The notes beneath the pieces were generated by a model. It did not search any database. It was not told the DNA's origin and saw nothing but the letters and a program-made list of their open reading frames with translations. The position numbers were made by a program, and so were the translations under genes. DNA of 64,000 bases from Candidatus Woesearchaeota archaeon (GTDB taxonomy: Archaea; Nanobdellota; Nanobdellia; Woesearchaeales; GW2011-AR4), in NCBI GenBank assembly GCA_016185945.1, contig JACPMR010000003.1:124001-188000 (forward strand), written 5' to 3'. Position 1 is the stretch's first letter. Each line of letters opens with the position of its first letter. Below are positions 34,500 to 44,600 of this stretch, in pieces.

Positions 34500-36716
34500 T
34501 TAATCGCTACTATTGTTTTCTAATTTTTCAGTGTATCTGCATTTTGGGTATTTACTGCAACCTAGAAATCTACCATAAATGCTCCCCCTTAAAACAATAT
34601 CGCCTTCTTTGCATTTTGGGCATTTTCTGTGTATCTCGCCTTTTGCAATTGCTTTTGCTTGGATGCCTGCTTCACCTTCAACATTCTTGCTGGGGCATTT
34701 TGGGTTCAAGCAGAATTCCATCGGCTGCTTAGATTTTTTGATTGCCAGAACTTTCGGATAGCCGCATATTTCGCAGTCTTTTTTTGCAGGCTTAATCAGG
34801 GCATTTTTAGGCAATGAGAAAATCGTCTTGCAGTTTGGGTATTTGTTGCAGGCTGCAAAAGCCCCATATTTTCCTCTTCTCGTCATCAAATTGCCTTCTT
34901 TGCAAATCGGACAAATGCCAAGAAAAGACATTTCATCCTGAGTTGCGCGATTTGCCTTTGAAAGCTCTGCCCCAATCTCTTTTTCGTGCTTTTTCAAATC
35001 AACCAATATTTTTGTTATCGCCTCTTTTGCTTCCTCAAGAAGATCCTCTTTTTTTTCTTGTTTTTCCCTTATCTTTTCCATCTCTATCTCAAAATGCCTT
35101 GTAAGCTCTTCGTCGAGTATCTTTGGAGAATATTTTTCCAGAGTTTCAGTTGTTGAAGTTCCCAAGTCAGTTGCCTCTATAGCCCTGCCCTGCACATAGC
35201 CGCGCTGGAACAATGTGTCAATAATCTCTGAGCGAGTTGCTTTTGTTCCCAGATTTCTTTTCTCAAGCTCTTTTATGATGGAAGCAGGAGTATATCTTTT
35301 TGGTGGTTGTGTTTCCTTGCTTAGCAATTCGATTTTTTTGATGTTTATTTTTTCACCTTGCTTTACATTGGGAAGCTCTATTTCCTCAAGCTGCACATAC
35401 GGATAATAGAATATGTGCCAGCCCTTTTCTATAGTTCTTGTGCCTTTTGCAGCAAAAATCTCTTCGTTGCAATTAATGTCAACAATCATTGTCTCCCTCA
35501 CAGCATTTTCTGCAAATGTGGCAAAGAACCTTTTTACTATCAAGTCATAGATTTTGGCTTCCTTGTCCTTCAATCCAGAAGGAGAAATTCCAGTAGGGAA
35601 TATTGCAGGATGCGCAGGGTCTGTTTTCTTGCCGCTGTTGGGAGCAAGCTTTGATTTTTTTGCCAATGATTTTGCCAATTCAGCATAGTTTTTCTGTTTT
35701 GACAACTCGCTCAAAATTTTTTGATATCCAATAGTGGAAGGCAATTGCTGGCTAGAAGTTCTAGGATAGGAAATAAAACCAGAAGTGTAGAGCTCCTGCC
35801 CTATATCAAGCGTTTCTTTTGGTGAAATATTAAAGCACCTGTATGCTTCAATCTGCAGCGATGTCAAGTCAAAAGGAAAAGGCGGCAATTGGTTGAATTG
35901 CTTTCTCTCTATATTGTCAACTTTAGCATTTTTTGCATTCCTTGTTTTTTCAATTACTTTGTCTGCCTTGTCTTTTTCCCAGAATTTGTCTTGTTTGTGC
36001 CATGCAGTTATCTGCTGATTGTTGTGCTCCCCAATTAATTGAATCTGCCAGAATGGCTTTGGGACAAATGCCTTGATTTCTCTTTCCCTGTCAACAATTA
36101 TCTTTAAAGCCGGGCCCTGAACCCTGCCTGTTGACATAATCTTGAAAGTGCCTGTGCTTTTTATTGCGGAAGTAAGCGCGCGGGAATAGTTAATGCCGTT
36201 GTACCAGTCCAGAAAATGCCTTGCCTCTCCTGATTCTGCCTGCCCCCAATCAAGATGCTTGCTTTTGTTTTCGTAGGACTTTCTTAACTCGTCCTTTGTC
36301 AAGGTGGAGAATTTCATCCTGTAAGCGTCTTTTTTATTGCAGATAAATCGTATAACATTTAGTCCTATGACTTCGCCTTCTTGGTCGTAGTCAGTTGCAA
36401 CAGTGAATTCATTGGCACTTTTTGCGAGCTTTTTTATTGCATTAAGGTATTTTTTTGTGAATGCAGAGCTTTTTGTAGTCTCGGATATAGGCTTCCATTC
36501 AATTTCAAAGGAAGGAAATTTCCACCCCTTTTTTTCTTTTTCTGCTAAGCCATATAAATGACCTACTGCACAAGCAACAACAATATCTTTGTTTCCATGA
36601 GTCAATTTGTAGTAAGGGACTTCTTGATAACTCTCTTTAATTAGCTTTCCATCTGCTAGAGCTTCTGCTATTTTTTTAGCAGCTGCAGGCTTTTCAGTTA
36701 TAATCAATTCGTACAT
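34500..36716 (-). CDS. topA: DNA topoisomerase I, type IA, with zinc fingers
   Basis: 738 aa. It starts MYELIITEKPAAAKKIAEAL, the TOPRIM domain, with acidic residues in ATDYDQEGEVIG. The catalytic Tyr is in FISYPRTSSQQLP near residue 315. Three C-terminal four-Cys zinc ribbons follow (starting CPICKEGNLMTRR, CEICGYPKVLAIK and CPKCKEGDIVLRG). All parts of an archaeal topoisomerase I are present. It relaxes negative supercoils and resolves single-strand links. The gene is preceded by a 205-bp gap with repeats. Confidence 0.95.
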   Translation of the reverse strand: MYELIITEKPAAAKKIAEALADGKLIKESYQEVPYYKLTHGNKDIVVACAVGHLYGLAEKEKKGWKFPSFEIEWKPISETTKSSAFTKKYLNAIKKLAKSANEFTVATDYDQEGEVIGLNVIRFICNKKDAYRMKFSTLTKDELRKSYENKSKHLDWGQAESGEARHFLDWYNGINYSRALTSAIKSTGTFKIMSTGRVQGPALKIIVDREREIKAFVPKPFWQIQLIGEHNNQQITAWHKQDKFWEKDKADKVIEKTRNAKNAKVDNIERKQFNQLPPFPFDLTSLQIEAYRCFNISPKETLDIGQELYTSGFISYPRTSSQQLPSTIGYQKILSELSKQKNYAELAKSLAKKSKLAPNSGKKTDPAHPAIFPTGISPSGLKDKEAKIYDLIVKRFFATFAENAVRETMIVDINCNEEIFAAKGTRTIEKGWHIFYYPYVQLEEIELPNVKQGEKINIKKIELLSKETQPPKRYTPASIIKELEKRNLGTKATRSEIIDTLFQRGYVQGRAIEATDLGTSTTETLEKYSPKILDEELTRHFEIEMEKIREKQEKKEDLLEEAKEAITKILVDLKKHEKEIGAELSKANRATQDEMSFLGICPICKEGNLMTRRGKYGAFAACNKYPNCKTIFSLPKNALIKPAKKDCEICGYPKVLAIKKSKQPMEFCLNPKCPSKNVEGEAGIQAKAIAKGEIHRKCPKCKEGDIVLRGSIYGRFLGCSKYPKCRYTEKLENNSSD

Positions 36717-36921
36717 AAAACTATAGAAAATTAGTCGATTATTTAAATAATTATTGAAAACGTCGGAATTCCACCTTATTTACAATAGGCGATTTCGTAA
36801 CTCAACCACAAATTAATCGTGGAATTCCGGGTTGATCAAAAACCACGAATCAAATGTGCAATAAGCAATATGCCACCAGTCTTTGAATGTGGTTTTTGAC
36901 AATGGCAAAAAATTTTTGAAA
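36717..36921. repeat. Intergenic inverted repeats between topA and nadC
   Basis: No gene is seen. The segment AAAAACCAC (about 36839-36847) pairs with GTGGTTTTT (about 36890-36898), and GGAATTCCAC/GTGGAATTCC segments (about 36769-36778 and 36820-36830) form another inverted pair. The style matches the hairpin elements elsewhere in the window. Confidence 0.55.
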
Positions 36922-37830
36922 TTATAGTATTTCTTGTGACAGATTTAATACATTGGCAGAATTGGTTATAAAGCCCATTGAAACCACATCGACGCCTGAA
37001 TTTGCATACTCAATAAGATTATTTTTGTTTATATTCCCAGAGGCTTCCAGCAATATGTGCTCGTATAAATTTTGATTTTTCAGTTCTTTGATTGCCTCTC
37101 TTATAGATTTTGGGCTCATATTGTCGAACATCACTGCAAAAAGGCTTTTGCCGTTTTTTAGTTTTTTTATGGTTCTTGCCGCTGTTAAGGCATCATTTGC
37201 ATTCTCAATCTCGATTTCTATGTATCTTGACTTATTTTTTGCAAATCTCAGGGCATTTTCTATATTAAAATTTAATATCTTGAGATGATTGTCCTTTATT
37301 ATTATGCCGTCGCTTAAATTCAGCCTGTGCGTCAGGCCTCCGCCTACGCTTACAGCCTTTTTGTCAACTAAACCCCACAAAGTTTTTCTTGTTGCAACGA
37401 TATGCGCTTTGCCTTTTGCTTTTCTGACTAACTCATTTGTTGTTGTAGCTATTCCGCTCATTCTTTGCAATAAGTTTAAAGAAGTTCTTTCCCTTTCAAG
37501 GATTTTGTTGACAGGACCATTAATCTGGATTAGAGTGTCTCCTTTTTTAACATTGTCTCCATCATTTTTCATTGACTTAATTTTTAAATCCCTGTTTAGA
37601 AATTTGAATTCCTCCAAACCGGCAAATATGCCGTTTTCTTTTGCAATAATCACAGCGGAAATTTTTTTATTGCTTTTGATTGTTGATGTGGTTAAGTCGC
37701 CTTTGCCTAAGTCCTGATTTCTTAGCAATGAGAAAAGTTCATTTACAAAAATCCTGTATTGGCTGTTTCGCACAGTTAATTCTCTGCTCCTGTCCCAAAA
37801 TTCCAGAACTAGTCTTTCCCTACGCAGCAT
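36922..37830 (-). CDS. nadC: Nicotinate-nucleotide pyrophosphorylase (quinolinate phosphoribosyltransferase)
   Basis: About 302 aa. It converts quinolinate and PRPP to nicotinate mononucleotide. Family blocks are present: GDLTTSTI, ERTSLNLLQRMSGIATTT, VATRKTLWGL, GGGLTHRLNLSDGIIIKDNH, and the acidic IEIEIEN and VMFDNM barrel strands. The preferred ATG at 37830 overlaps the end of nadA by 11 bp; ATG 37845 would overlap by 26 bp. The nadA-nadC order gives two consecutive steps of de novo NAD synthesis. No nadB or aspartate dehydrogenase lies nearby. Confidence 0.93.
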   Translation of the reverse strand: MLRRERLVLEFWDRSRELTVRNSQYRIFVNELFSLLRNQDLGKGDLTTSTIKSNKKISAVIIAKENGIFAGLEEFKFLNRDLKIKSMKNDGDNVKKGDTLIQINGPVNKILERERTSLNLLQRMSGIATTTNELVRKAKGKAHIVATRKTLWGLVDKKAVSVGGGLTHRLNLSDGIIIKDNHLKILNFNIENALRFAKNKSRYIEIEIENANDALTAARTIKKLKNGKSLFAVMFDNMSPKSIREAIKELKNQNLYEHILLEASGNINKNNLIEYANSGVDVVSMGFITNSANVLNLSQEIL

Positions 37831-38764
37831 TTTTAGAAAATTCAAGCATTCTGTCTATAGATTTTCTGGCATTCACCATAATATTTTGCGGCAAAGTTAT
37901 TTCATATGTATTCTGAATCAGAGATCTGGCAACTAAAGGAAGTGTTACAGACTTCATGTAAGGGCATACATTGCAAAATGACATAAAGTTTTTTTCAGGC
38001 ACATCCTGTTTTAGTTTTTCAGTCATTCCGCACTCTGTTACAACTATAAAATTTTTTGAGCCGTCCAATTTTGCGAATTTTGACATTCCGCCAGTGCCGC
38101 AAACATGATCTGCCATTTTAAGCAACTCCTCCTTGCATTCAGGATGGGCTATAACCTTTGCATCCGGGTAGCGCTGCTTGAAATCCATTAAAACATCCGC
38201 ATTTAGCTTGTCATGTACAAAGCAATAGCCATCCCACAAAATTATTTCCTTGTTTGTGTGCCGCTGTACATACCTACCCAGATTTTTGTCCGGAAGAAAT
38301 ATAACTCTCTTGTTTGGTAATGAATTTACAATCTCAACAGCATTTGCAGAAGTGCAGCATATGTCAGACATTGCCTTTATGTCTGCATTTGTGTTTACAT
38401 AGCTTACAACAGCAGCATCAGGATACATTTCTTTGACTTCCTTCAGTTTTGCTGCTGTAGCCATGTCAGCCAAAGAACATCCAGCATTTAATGTAGGCAA
38501 AAGAACAGTTTTACCAGGGTTTAGTATTTTTGCAGTTTCTGCCATAAATTTAACTCCGCAGAATAAGATTACATCAGCGTCTGTTTCCGAAGCTTTTATT
38601 GACAATCCCAAAGAATCTCCTATGTAGTCTGCTATTTTGTACATTTCAGGGCTTTGGTAATTATGGGTTAGTATTACGGCATTCCTCTGCTTCTTAAGCT
38701 CAAGCACAAGCTCTATCAGTTTGTCCGTGTCATATATTAAGCTTGGATACATCATACTTTCCAT
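37820..38764 (-). CDS. nadA: Quinolinate synthase
   Basis: About 314 aa from ATG 38764. It condenses iminoaspartate with dihydroxyacetone phosphate using a 4Fe-4S cluster. Conserved elements are HNYQSPEMYKIADYIGDSLG, the cysteine-containing VILFCGVKFMAETAK, PECKEELL, ATP-independent GTGGMSKF, and the last cluster Cys region MSFCNVCPYMKS. The longer frame to 38893 would add 43 residues encoded by two palindromes (38845-38893), which are repeats, so the shorter start fits the family better. No strong ribosome site is seen at 38764; ATGs at 38755 and 38752 are also possible. Confidence 0.92.
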   Translation of the reverse strand: MESMMYPSLIYDTDKLIELVLELKKQRNAVILTHNYQSPEMYKIADYIGDSLGLSIKASETDADVILFCGVKFMAETAKILNPGKTVLLPTLNAGCSLADMATAAKLKEVKEMYPDAAVVSYVNTNADIKAMSDICCTSANAVEIVNSLPNKRVIFLPDKNLGRYVQRHTNKEIILWDGYCFVHDKLNADVLMDFKQRYPDAKVIAHPECKEELLKMADHVCGTGGMSKFAKLDGSKNFIVVTECGMTEKLKQDVPEKNFMSFCNVCPYMKSVTLPLVARSLIQNTYEITLPQNIMVNARKSIDRMLEFSKNAA

Positions 38765-38844
38765 ATCCAAAAGGTTAATCTTCTCATTTAAATAATTAAT
38801 TGATTTAGTATAGAATAATAAGTTCTTGCCTGAATCAATAACAT

Positions 38845-38893
38845 CGAAAATCAATAGATTTTCGGGGTTTTCGGAAATTAAAAATTTCCGCAA
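38845..38893. repeat. Two hairpins upstream of nadA
   Basis: CGAAAATC-aata-GATTTTCG and CGGAAATT-aaa-AATTTCCG are adjacent here. They belong to the same family as hairpins at 8.0, 9.5 and 30.5 kb. They keep the nadA frame open upstream by chance or by selection. Confidence 0.65.
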
Positions 38894-38925
38894 AAATTAA
38901 AAACCAATGCCAATTACTCTAATTC

Positions 38926-39960
38926 ATGCATGACGATATAATCAAGGAAATCATTGATTCGATTGAGGAAGATTCATCCGAGGCAAACTACCCAAAATTC
39001 TCAGGAGAAGGTTATTCAGCGCATAAAATCGATTCTAAAAATTTTCATCAGATAAATAAAACAAATTCAGCTAAAAAAATCGCTTTTGTTGACGGCGGCA
39101 ATGCAGAGATACTTGCTTCTGCAAATTTCTCTCTGAGCTTGATGAGGGCTTGCTATGTTATTTATGAAAACAACAGGAAATTGGGCTCAAAAAAATTCGA
39201 GATGCTTGCATTTACAAAGGCGATAGGCAAAAGCGATGAGATACATTATAAGACAATATTTTTTGGAGATGATAACTCAATAAAGCTTGATGAAATAAAT
39301 TTCAGCTCGTTTGACAGGACAATAATGCTCGGCATAAACAGGGCGGAGATAGGCAGCGTGGCAAATGCAATAAGAAGGTTTGCAGAGCTAAACATGGCAA
39401 AAATTATTGCAGACAACAAATTGGCCGAAATTATAGTTTTGGACGGCAATCTGCAGTCAACCATAACCGGGGAGAATAAGCATTTGGCTGAGCTTTACGA
39501 GTCATGCAAAAAGAATAATGTTATTCTCTCTGGATTAAGCAAAACAACTTCATTGTTTACAGACAACGGTAATTTATTAAGCGTTGTTTTGAGCAATATG
39601 AGCCCTTTACATCCATGGTATTATTACCCTATTGTTGAGATAGGCAATCCAAGCCACAGGGCAGAGATGTTTTTTGTCAAATTCCATGAAAAATCAAGGC
39701 ATGTTTTCAGGTTTGAGATATTCAACCAGCAAAAGCCAAAGGCGGAGGAAACAATAAACATATTGGCAACTAATTGTGTTGATCCAATATTCCTAGGTTA
39801 TCCTTATGGGTTAATTGAGGCAGACAGGATTGCAAGGGTAAGCAATAATGAAAAGGAATCTTTAAAGATGATGTTTTTGATTAAATTGAGAAATAGGAAT
39901 GTTGAGAAATACTTGAGTTCTGTAAATGCGCATGAAATATTGGATAGGATAAGTTTTTGA
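38926..39960 (+). CDS. nurA: NurA-domain nuclease-like protein
   Basis: 344 aa. NurA-type blocks are in order: KKIAFVDGGNAEI (first Asp), IIVLDGNLQSTI (second Asp), ILSGLSKTTSLF and FLGYPYGLIEADRIARVSNNEK. NurA is a 5'-3' nuclease that works with the HerA helicase and Mre11-Rad50 in archaeal end resection. No herA, mre11 or rad50 gene is in the window, so partners are elsewhere or absent. It is divergent from nadA with a short gap. The start ATG 38926 has no clear ribosome site and may be leaderless. Confidence 0.75.
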   Translation: MHDDIIKEIIDSIEEDSSEANYPKFSGEGYSAHKIDSKNFHQINKTNSAKKIAFVDGGNAEILASANFSLSLMRACYVIYENNRKLGSKKFEMLAFTKAIGKSDEIHYKTIFFGDDNSIKLDEINFSSFDRTIMLGINRAEIGSVANAIRRFAELNMAKIIADNKLAEIIVLDGNLQSTITGENKHLAELYESCKKNNVILSGLSKTTSLFTDNGNLLSVVLSNMSPLHPWYYYPIVEIGNPSHRAEMFFVKFHEKSRHVFRFEIFNQQKPKAEETINILATNCVDPIFLGYPYGLIEADRIARVSNNEKESLKMMFLIKLRNRNVEKYLSSVNAHEILDRISF

Positions 39961-40279
39961 AAAATTTGTTTATATAATATAAATTAAAAATTCAATCCGT
40001 CGCTTCGCGACAATATTTACTGCTCGGCGTCTCTCCGACTGCCACATCGAGCCGCCTCGCCTATCTATTTACCGCAATCAGGCGCACTGTCCTGAGCTGG
40101 GCTCCCATCAACGACAAAGTTCGTTGACACCTTGTGCAAGTGGGATTTACAATCCCACGGACTTTGCAGATGCTGGGAAGCGACGTTTTTGTTGAATTTT
40201 TTGATTGTGTTGATATCCATACTATCATCATTTCTCAAAACAATAAACTATATAAACTTAAAATTTAAGGAAATATGTT
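39961..40279. repeat. 319-bp gap filled by a composite palindromic repeat
   Basis: No gene is seen. Starting at about 39991 are CAATCCGTCGCTTCGCGAC, then GCTCGGCGTC and CCGCCTCGCC segments shared with 51128-51200, which lie inside a coding gene. From 40090 to 40195 a unit CCTGAGCTGGGCTCCCAT and TTTGCAGATGCTGGGAAGCG is shared inverted with 30228-30275, but here about 50 bases with two extra hairpins (AACGA/TCGTT and GTGGGATT/AATCCCAC) sit in its middle. A TATA-like AACTATATAAAC near 40246 may serve the next gene. Confidence 0.7.
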
Positions 40280-41266
40280 ATGTATGATGTAATAACTGTC
40301 GGCTCTGCAACTCTTGACGTTTTTGCAAAGACAAGGTTTTCTGAGCTTATAAAGATAATCGATCCAAAGGGAGAGACAGATTTGCTTGCTTTTCCAAGCG
40401 GCTCTAAGATATTGATAGACGAGCTGGAATTCACTACAGGAGGAGGAGGAACAAACACTGCTGTTGCCTTATCGAGATTGGGGCACAATGTTGGCTTTCT
40501 CGGCAAGCTTGGCTCTGGCACTAATTCTGATTTTATACACAAAAACCTGAAAAAGGAAAAAATAGATTTGCTTTGCAAGCATAGCAAAGGGCATGCTGGC
40601 TATTCTGTAATACTTGACACTTTGGAGCATGACAGGACAATTTTAACATATAAAGGAGCTAATGACGAACTGAGAAATGAAGACGTTCCATATAAAAAAT
40701 TAAAAACAAAATGGTTTTACTTCAGCTCAATGCTTGAGGAATCTTTCCATACACAGGAAAGACTGGCAGAGTTTGCGCAGCAGCGCAAAATAAAGATTGC
40801 CTTCAATCCAAGCACTTACCTTGCTGAAAAAGGAAAAAGCCATTTAAGGAATATACTGTCAAGAACAGAATTGTTAGTTTTGAACAAAGAAGAGGCATGC
40901 CTTCTTGTCGGGCATGACGAGATGGAAGGGCTTCTGTTCAAGCTTAAAGGATTAGGGCCAAGAATTGTTGTAATAACAGACGGAAAGAATACGTTTTATG
41001 TAATGGACGACAAACACGTTTATTCTGCATTTCCGCCTCCTGTCAAGATAGTAGATGCAACAGGCGCAGGAGATGCTTTTGCAGCTTCTTTTTTAAGCGG
41101 CATGATAAGAAAGAATGATATCGAATTTGCGATTAAGCTTGGAGTTGTGAATGCACAGTCAGTTGTAAGCAATTACGGAGCGAAAAATATTTTACTAAGT
41201 TACAAAGAAGCAATGAATGGAGTCAAAAAACTGAAGATGGCTGTTCATAAGAAAAAGATAAAATAA
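40280..41266 (+). CDS. PfkB/ribokinase-family sugar kinase
   Basis: 328 aa. It opens with MYDVITVGSATLDVF and has the GGGGTNTAVALSRLG anion site. The C-terminal signature is DATGAGDAFAASFLSGM, with the catalytic Asp in GAGD. The substrate is unknown; ribokinase-like archaeal members act on ribose, nucleosides or fructose derivatives. The start lies about 25 nt downstream of a TATA-like element, so the message may be nearly leaderless. The gene stops directly against the stop of the convergent Rieske gene. Confidence 0.85.
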   Translation: MYDVITVGSATLDVFAKTRFSELIKIIDPKGETDLLAFPSGSKILIDELEFTTGGGGTNTAVALSRLGHNVGFLGKLGSGTNSDFIHKNLKKEKIDLLCKHSKGHAGYSVILDTLEHDRTILTYKGANDELRNEDVPYKKLKTKWFYFSSMLEESFHTQERLAEFAQQRKIKIAFNPSTYLAEKGKSHLRNILSRTELLVLNKEEACLLVGHDEMEGLLFKLKGLGPRIVVITDGKNTFYVMDDKHVYSAFPPPVKIVDATGAGDAFAASFLSGMIRKNDIEFAIKLGVVNAQSVVSNYGAKNILLSYKEAMNGVKKLKMAVHKKKIK

Positions 41267-41575
41267 TCAATCAACTGCAACAAAAACATCGCTGCCTTCT
41301 ACTTTCACTTGATAAGTTGCGACCTTTGCAGTAGGCACAACTGGCGAAACTCCAGTTTTGACATTGAAGCGCCATCCATGCCATGGGCATGTCACAACAT
41401 CATTATCAAGAAAACCCTCTCCTAATGGACCGCCCCGATGCAAGCAAGTGTTGTTGATAGCAAAAAACTCTCCATCTACATTGAATAAAGCAACATCTGT
41501 GCCATTTACATTCACAATCTTGTTGTCGCCTGGCTTTAAGTCTGAAATATTTGCTACCCTCACAAAATTTGACAT
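41267..41575 (-). CDS. Rieske-type ferredoxin
   Basis: About 102 aa. The 2Fe-2S Rieske motif is complete: CLHRGG, 15 residues between, then CPWHGW. The core reads NTCLHRGGPLG and VVTCPWHGWRFN. The ATG at 41575 has GGTG about 9 nt upstream; the longer frame to 41668 lacks any such support. With no membrane anchor it resembles the small subunit of NirD-type or dioxygenase-associated ferredoxins. An electron donor role is likely; the partner is not in the window. Confidence 0.88.
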   Translation of the reverse strand: MSNFVRVANISDLKPGDNKIVNVNGTDVALFNVDGEFFAINNTCLHRGGPLGEGFLDNDVVTCPWHGWRFNVKTGVSPVVPTAKVATYQVKVEGSDVFVAVD

Positions 41576-41641
41576 CAAACGCACCTTTAATAAGTAAAGA
41601 AGTGTTGTATATAAACTTTTTTGTTGGTTTAAATCAAAACC

Positions 41642-41652
41642 TTTATATAAAA
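41642..41652 (+). promoter_or_regulatory. TATA box and ribosome site of ppsA
   Basis: TTTATATAAAA precedes a leader carrying AAGGAGGTGG (about 41670-41679), one of the strongest ribosome sites in the window, before the TTG start at 41685. Confidence 0.65.
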
Positions 41653-41684
41653 TCACTTTAAAAAACAATCAAGGAGGTGGCAGT

Positions 41685-44600
41685 TTGAACAAGAAAAAGA
41701 AGTTTGTTCTCTGGTTTGACGAGTTAAGTATTGACGATGTTGGGCTTGTAGGCGGCAAGAATGCTTCTTTGGGGGAGATGTACAGGAATCTTACAAAAAG
41801 AGGAGTGAAAATACCAAATGGCTTTGCTGTTACTGCTTATGCTTACAATCACTTTATTGAGAAGGCGGGAATCAAAAATAAACTAAAGCATATACTTAAA
41901 AAACTTGATAAGTCAAAAAAGAATCTGGCTGAAATAGGGCACGAGGCAAGGCAAACCATTTTGCATTCTAAATTGCCGCCAGAACTTACAAAGGAAATAG
42001 TTAGTTCTTACAAAAAGTTATGCAGGCAGTATGGCGCTAACACCGATGTTGCTGTTAGGAGCTCTGCGACAGCAGAGGATCTGCCTAGCATATCTGAAAA
42101 CTCGCATGTTCTTATTAAAATAAATGGAAAGCCGATATATGATACTATAGGTAACATTTATGCTAATTTTTGTGATTGCGAAGGTATTGACTTAGAAGTT
42201 ATCGCAATGAAAAATAACGAAACAAAATGGGTAAAAGCTGAACAAATATACCAACATCCAGCCAAGAATGCAAAATTATACAAAATTATTACTGAAACGG
42301 GTAGAGAGATTGAAATAAGCGAAGACCATTCTTTAATAGTATTGGATCCGGAAAGCTTTAAGCCTAAAACTGCCTCTATTTCCAAACTTAAAGGAAATGA
42401 GATGATTCCTGCAACAAGAAAAATTCCTTTAATCAATTCAAACATTAAAATAATAGATGTTTTAGACTATATTGATGGAAAAGATGTTCATGAAGAAAAT
42501 GATTTAGTTTATATTAAGAACAATTCTTCAAACTGGAAAATTCAAAATCCACTGAGAAGATTTATAATGCTCGATAATGATTTTGCATACTTCTTAGGAC
42601 TATATTGTGCGGAAGGTTGTACTTATAAATCTGGAATTATATTGACTAATTCCGATAATAAAATTATAGAAAAAATCAAGGATTTTGCAAAGCAACTTTC
42701 TATATATAATAATCAAAAAATTAATAATAATTCATTAAGAGTTTATTGTAAAGGCCTTGTTAGATTCTTAAATCAAGTAACTGGAACCCCACTTAATTTT
42801 AAAGGTAAGGGAAGATCCTGCAGAATAAAAAGAGTTCCGAACTTTCTGTTTGAGTGCAATAAAAAATTAATAGGTTCATTCTTAGCAGGCTGTTTTGATG
42901 GAGATGGATATATTTCTAAGGGCGGAGTAGAATATAGTTCAACATCAGAGCAGCTAATAGGGGGAATTGTTAAACTGTTGGAAATGTTAGATTTTAATCT
43001 TTATTTAAGGAGGAGTAAAAATTCATTTACTGTTACAATTCCTGCTTCAGAAGCTATCAAGTTTAAAGAAAATATTCCTTTGGAAAATGAAAATAAGTTA
43101 AATAAGCTGCTTAACCTAATTCAGCACTATCAAAATAAAAAAACCCATCCCCAATTTAAAAATATAATAAACATTTCTGATAAATTATCTGAACTGATTA
43201 AAGCCAGTCATGATAAAATTTTAGAAAAACAAATAGTCGAAGCGTACTTTTGCCCTATTTGCGATAATAAAATTGAAAAAACCAGTTATTATAAAAATAT
43301 ACCTAGGTTTTACTGCAAGAAATGCAGAAAAACATTATACGAAGATTTCGTCATAAAAATTAATATTGCAAATCACATAAATTACGATAAAAAAGGAAGA
43401 TTCAAAAAGAGTTCTGTATCTTGGAACAAAGGGTTGATATTAGGTAGTATATCTCGAGCTAAATTTAAAAAATTAATGATAAAATATGGCTTAAATGAAT
43501 ACTCCAACTTCTTTGAAAAAAGTGTTATGTGGGATAGTATTAAAAAAATTGAAGAATTTGATTACAATGGCATGGTTTATGATTTTACTGTCCCAAATAT
43601 AGAGAATTTTGCAGCTGGAATTGGCGGTATTATAACTCATAACTCTGCAAGCTTTGCAGGGCAGCAGGAATCATTCCTAAATATAAGAGGCAATAATACA
43701 TTGCTCGAGGCATGCAAGAAGTGCTTTGCATCTTTGTTTACCGACAGGGCTATTTCTTACAGGGTAGACAAGCACTTTGACCATTTCAAGATTGCCTTGT
43801 CAGTTGGCGTGCAGAAAATGGTGAGAAGCGACAAGGCCTGCTCCGGAGTTATGTTCTCCATTGACACAGAAACCGGGTTTAAGGATGCTGTCCTGATTAA
43901 CGGCGCTTATGGCTTGGGAGAAAATGTCGTTCAGGGCTCTGTCAACCCAGACCAGTTTTATGTGTTCAAGCCGATGCTGAAAAAGGGCTTCAAGCCGATT
44001 ATAAGCAAAAAGCTTGGAAGCAAGAAAATGAAGATGGTTTACAGCGAAAACGGAAAAAAGACAACAGCCAATATTCCGGTGCATGAAAGAGCGCGATTAA
44101 AGTATGTATTGAATGACAATGAAATCCTGAAGCTTGCCGAATGGGCTTGCATCATTGAAGATTATTATTCAAAGAAAGCCCGAAAGTTCAAGCCGATGGA
44201 CATGGAATGGGCAAAGGACGGCATTACACACGAGCTTTTCATTGTGCAGGCAAGGCCTGAAACTGTTCAGAGCCAGAGAAACTATAACATTCTCGAAGAA
44301 TATATTTTGAAGGAGAAAGGCACTGAAATCGTGAAAGGGCTCAGCGTAGGGACAAAGATAGCTGTTGGCAAGGCGCATGTCATAAAAGATGCAAAGGAAA
44401 TAAAGAGATTCAGGCATGGAGAAGTCCTCATAACAGAAAAAACAGATCCTGACTGGGAGCCGATAATGAAGATTGCCTCTGCAATCGTCACAAACAAGGG
44501 AGGCAGGACAGCGCATGCAGCAATTGTTGCCAGGGAGCTTGGAATTCCTGCAATTGTAGGCACCGAGAGAGGAACTGAAGTAGTAAAGACAGGAATTGAT

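Noticed and set aside
37831..37845. Extended nadC start at 37845
   Set aside because: It would overlap nadA by 26 bp, while ATG 37830 gives a normal family N-terminus with less overlap. Both remain possible.
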